Origin: Priapulus caudatus
Lineage: Eukaryota > Priapulida > Priapulimorpha > Priapulimorphida > Priapulidae
NCBI RefSeq assembly: GCF_000485595.1
Contig: NW_014577512.1
Span: forward strand, 45,154 to 65,335
Length of the DNA stretch: 20,182 nucleotides
Reading direction: 5' to 3'
Part shown: piece after piece, positions 18,217-20,182 of the stretch
How positions within the stretch are numbered: the stretch's first letter is position 1
How the letters are laid out: the number at the start of each line of letters is the position of its first letter
The notes under the pieces: model-generated
Databases searched by the model: none
Seen by the model: the letters and a program-made list of their open reading frames with translations, nothing else
Told to the model about the DNA's origin: nothing
Translations under genes and position numbers: made by a program

Positions 18217-18277
18217 CCGCACCGCCACAGTGCCGGCGACGGTATTGAGCAGGCGAGCGGCGGCGGCTCTATCTCAG
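18217..18277 (+). CDS. Possible small internal exon (doubtful)
   Basis: The frame 18151-18333 includes a GC-rich, codon-like stretch reading QPHRHSAGDGIEQASGGGSIS. Just upstream is CACTAAA (branch-point-like) and TTCTATGCAG (acceptor-like). At the right edge CTCAG is followed by GTGAGC, a good donor match. These three signals bracket a 61-bp GC-rich island in AT-rich DNA. No family is recognised, no partner exons were found, and such signals arise by chance, so this is a weak proposal. Confidence 0.2.
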
Positions 18278-18530
18278 GTGAGCCTCTGTTCGCATCGGCT
18301 GAGCCTAAATTACACGAAGCTCTTCCTGATTAGATTCACCGCCTATCACAATAACGGGCACGACACGCGTGTGCGTTTCGCTCGCGGCTTCTGATAGATT
18401 GCGCTTTACTTAATGCGAGGCTGCGGCCTCTTGCCACGGCACCAGTCAGCTACGCCGCCGGGCGACACAATGCGACTTTGGCGAGGGTTTTCAATTATTC
18501 CGCCTGCTGTCTCTCTCCCATGTTCTCATC

Positions 18531-18555
18531 TTATATATATATATATATGTGTGTG

Positions 18556-18621
<66 letters not shown>

Positions 18622-18625
18622 TGTG
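18531..18625. repeat. (TA)n-(GT)n compound microsatellite
   Basis: TA units at 18531-18548 pass directly into about 36 GT units with one GC variant. Confidence 0.97.
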
Positions 18626-18804
18626 GCGTGCTTTGCGTTGCGTGGCGTGCGCGTGCTGCGTCAGTGGGCCAGTGTGCGTGTGCAGTGTTGGGCGTGTGCG
18701 TTCGTGCGTGTGCGTGTTGGCGTGTGGCGTGTGCGCGCAAGTGGCGTGCGTGCGTGCCGTGGCGTGCGTGCGTGGCGGCGGTGTGTGCGTGTGTGTGTTT
18801 CACT
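18626..18804. repeat. Degenerate GYGTG-rich sequence
   Basis: GCGTG, GTGTG and GGCGTGC words continue the bias of the GT microsatellite. Frames are Cys/Val/Arg-rich and discounted. Confidence 0.75.
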
Positions 18805-18889
18805 TATGTTACTAAATGTTCTGCGTTACTCTATGTTACTAAATTGCTGTTGCTGTTGCTGCCGCTGCTGCTACTGCTGCTGCTGTTGT
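18805..18889 (+). repeat. Microsatellite-linked repeat, copy 2
   Basis: TATGTTACTAAATG and TATGTTACTAAATT enclose TTCTGCGTTACTC, followed by GCT/GTT triplets. Compare 16389-16432. Confidence 0.75.
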
Positions 18890-18959
18890 ATGCGTGCTTG
18901 TGTACGCACGTGCGTATATGTGCAGAGGGAGGAGAAAGAGCGTGCGCGCACGTGCGTGT

Positions 18960-19133
18960 GTGTACGAACGTACTTGTTTACAACGTTGTTTTGGCTTATT
19001 ACCGGCGAAGTGTATAAACGTCCGGTGGATGCAATTATATACGTATCAAAAGCTAATTGTACTTGTGTATTATTTACATTTTATAGATATATGTTATCTA
19101 AATGTTGATATACTTATGAATTACTAGCTATTG
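18960..19133. other. AT-rich sequence, no gene
   Basis: TACGTATCAAAAGC at about 19041 resembles TACGTATCAAAGGC at 19134. Nothing else is seen. Confidence 0.45.
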
Positions 19134-19183
19134 TACGTATCAAAGGCGTATTAAGAAGCCTTCTTTATACGCTCTTGTACGTA
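19134..19183. other. 50-bp imperfect palindrome
   Basis: GCGTATTAAGAAG (19146-19158) and CTTCTTTATACGC (19160-19172) are inverses with one mismatch. Pairing continues outward through CAA/TTG to TACGTA on each side. The same region can be read as a 34-bp insert between two copies of TTGTACGTAT (19131-19140 and 19175-19184). Confidence 0.7.
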
Positions 19184-19184
19184 T

Positions 19185-19802
19185 GTATACTTAGATTCTT
19201 TCGAATACCGTCGCAAAGCAACTAGTCGGCATCGCACGGGTTTCGAAAACGCGGGGAGGTCACGTACTCGTACGTACCTATGACAAAAGAGCGTTCACGG
19301 AAAATACGTGCCTCAATATTTTCTCATGACACATGTATTGTGTGAGTACCACGTGTCATTACGTAAAATGATGTGACTTCATAAGCATAATAATATCGTA
19401 TGATACGGGAGCATCAAAGACGGAATAAATACGTAATTGCCTAATCGCCTCACACTCTCTTCTTTTCGGCATACGATGAACTTTAATAAAACTAAAAAGA
19501 AGATCAACTGGAATGGAAGTGAAATATAAAGCGAATTTGAATCGAGACCGGCAGGACCGACCCGTCGATTTTTCTTACATGTTTAAAATGCCTCAATGTT
19601 CAGCTTCCTTTTGGCAACGTTTTCCTTTCACAATATCATTTTCTCGACCTTTTTATCGCTGCGTTTTTTTTTCATAATGACCATCATTGGTAGACCGAGA
19701 TACGATGCGGTAATAAATACGATTAAGTTGAAGTGCGGTTAAATATTTTTTAACGTATTACAATCAACCGGTTACGTAGGTTAAAGGCACGCGCGCAGGC
19801 AA
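19185..19802. other. No gene seen; one 7-bp hairpin
   Basis: AT-rich with stops in all frames. ATGACAC (19326-19332) pairs with GTGTCAT (19353-19359). Confidence 0.45.
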
Positions 19803-20182
19803 CGCACGCACGCACGCGACACGCACACGCACGCACGCGCGCACGCTCACAGACGCAAGCCCGCACGCAGACACACAACCTAAACACACGCACATGCGCA
19901 CACGACGCACGTGTACACACATGCACGTACGCACGCACGCACGCGACACGCACACGCACGCACGCGCGCACGCTCACAGACGCAAGCCCGCACGCAGACA
20001 CACAACCTAAACATGCGCACACGACGCACGTGTACACACATGCACGTACGCACGCACGCACGCAACGCACGATTGTAGACGTAAGCACGCACGCAGACAC
20101 ACAACCTAAACATACGCACATGCGCACACGACGCACGTGTACACACATGCACGTACGCACGCACGCACGCAACGCACGATTG
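19803..20182. repeat. Satellite array, units 127/119/107 bp, continues past window end
   Basis: Units start at 19803, 19930, 20049 and 20156 with CGCACGCACGCACGC. Each contains GACACACAACCTAAAC (19870, 19997, 20096) and ends in GTGTACACACATGCACGTA. Units 1 and 2 carry a GACACGCACACGCACGC segment; units 3 and 4 carry AACGCACGATTG there instead, so there are two subtypes. Minus frames of 63-140 residues are Cys/Val/Arg-rich repeat artefacts. Confidence 0.95.

Noticed and set aside
18413-19108. 231-residue Cys/Val-rich plus frame
   Set aside because: It spans (GT)n and degenerate GYGTG sequence; a second phase (18478-19017) is open too.

Overview
The window looks like nuclear DNA of an invertebrate animal, probably marine, taken from a long-read assembly that was not fully polished. 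Four signals point there: CpG is not depleted, simple repeats cover roughly a third of the bases, degenerate CCCTAA telomere-like blocks occur, and several short non-autonomous repeats carry hAT-like or foldback ends. The species cannot be named from the sequence. Nothing looks bacterial: there are no tightly packed genes or operons. I found no gene whose protein family I can recognise, no rRNA, no CRISPR array and no virus. Most long open frames are stop-free microsatellite or minisatellite sequence.

Layout, left half. 318-958 is a 13/14-bp minisatellite. 959-1830 is a GC-rich tract that flips from G-rich to C-rich. 2188-2532 is a foldback element with arms of about 120-135 bp. 3019-3128 is telomere-like. 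3252-4100 holds microsatellites, (GA)n, and a block called X here. 4108-4886 is block Y. 5044-5340 is one copy of a dispersed repeat. 5698-5850 is a 10/20-bp minisatellite. 6134-6486 is a cluster of hairpins with a motif present three times. 7568-7713 is a hAT-like miniature element.

Layout, right half. 8846-9687 is a second copy of Y. 9688-10290 is CT-rich. 10535-11389 (minus strand) is an unrecognised open frame of about 285 codons broken by one stop. 11543-11897 is a second copy of X. 11900-14430 is a 2.5-kb run of GGC, GGT, GTT and TTC/TTCGTC repeats. 14864-16235 holds dispersed repeats and a tRNA-like sequence on the minus strand. 17679-17742 is a 48-bp hAT-like element inside an 8-bp target duplication. 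18531-18800 is (TA)n/(GT)n. 19134-19183 is a large imperfect palindrome. 19803 to the window end is a satellite that runs off the edge.

Two points matter most for interpretation. First, X and Y occur in the order X-Y at 3.7-4.9 kb but Y-...-X at 8.8-11.9 kb, which is a circular permutation. It fits a tandem or circular unit bounded by (CT)n and (GA)n, or a misassembly. Second, the two Y copies differ mainly by single-base insertions and deletions, and the first copy is about 8% shorter. That is typical of uncorrected long reads, so broken frames and exact repeat lengths here should be treated with caution. No set of genes working together is visible.
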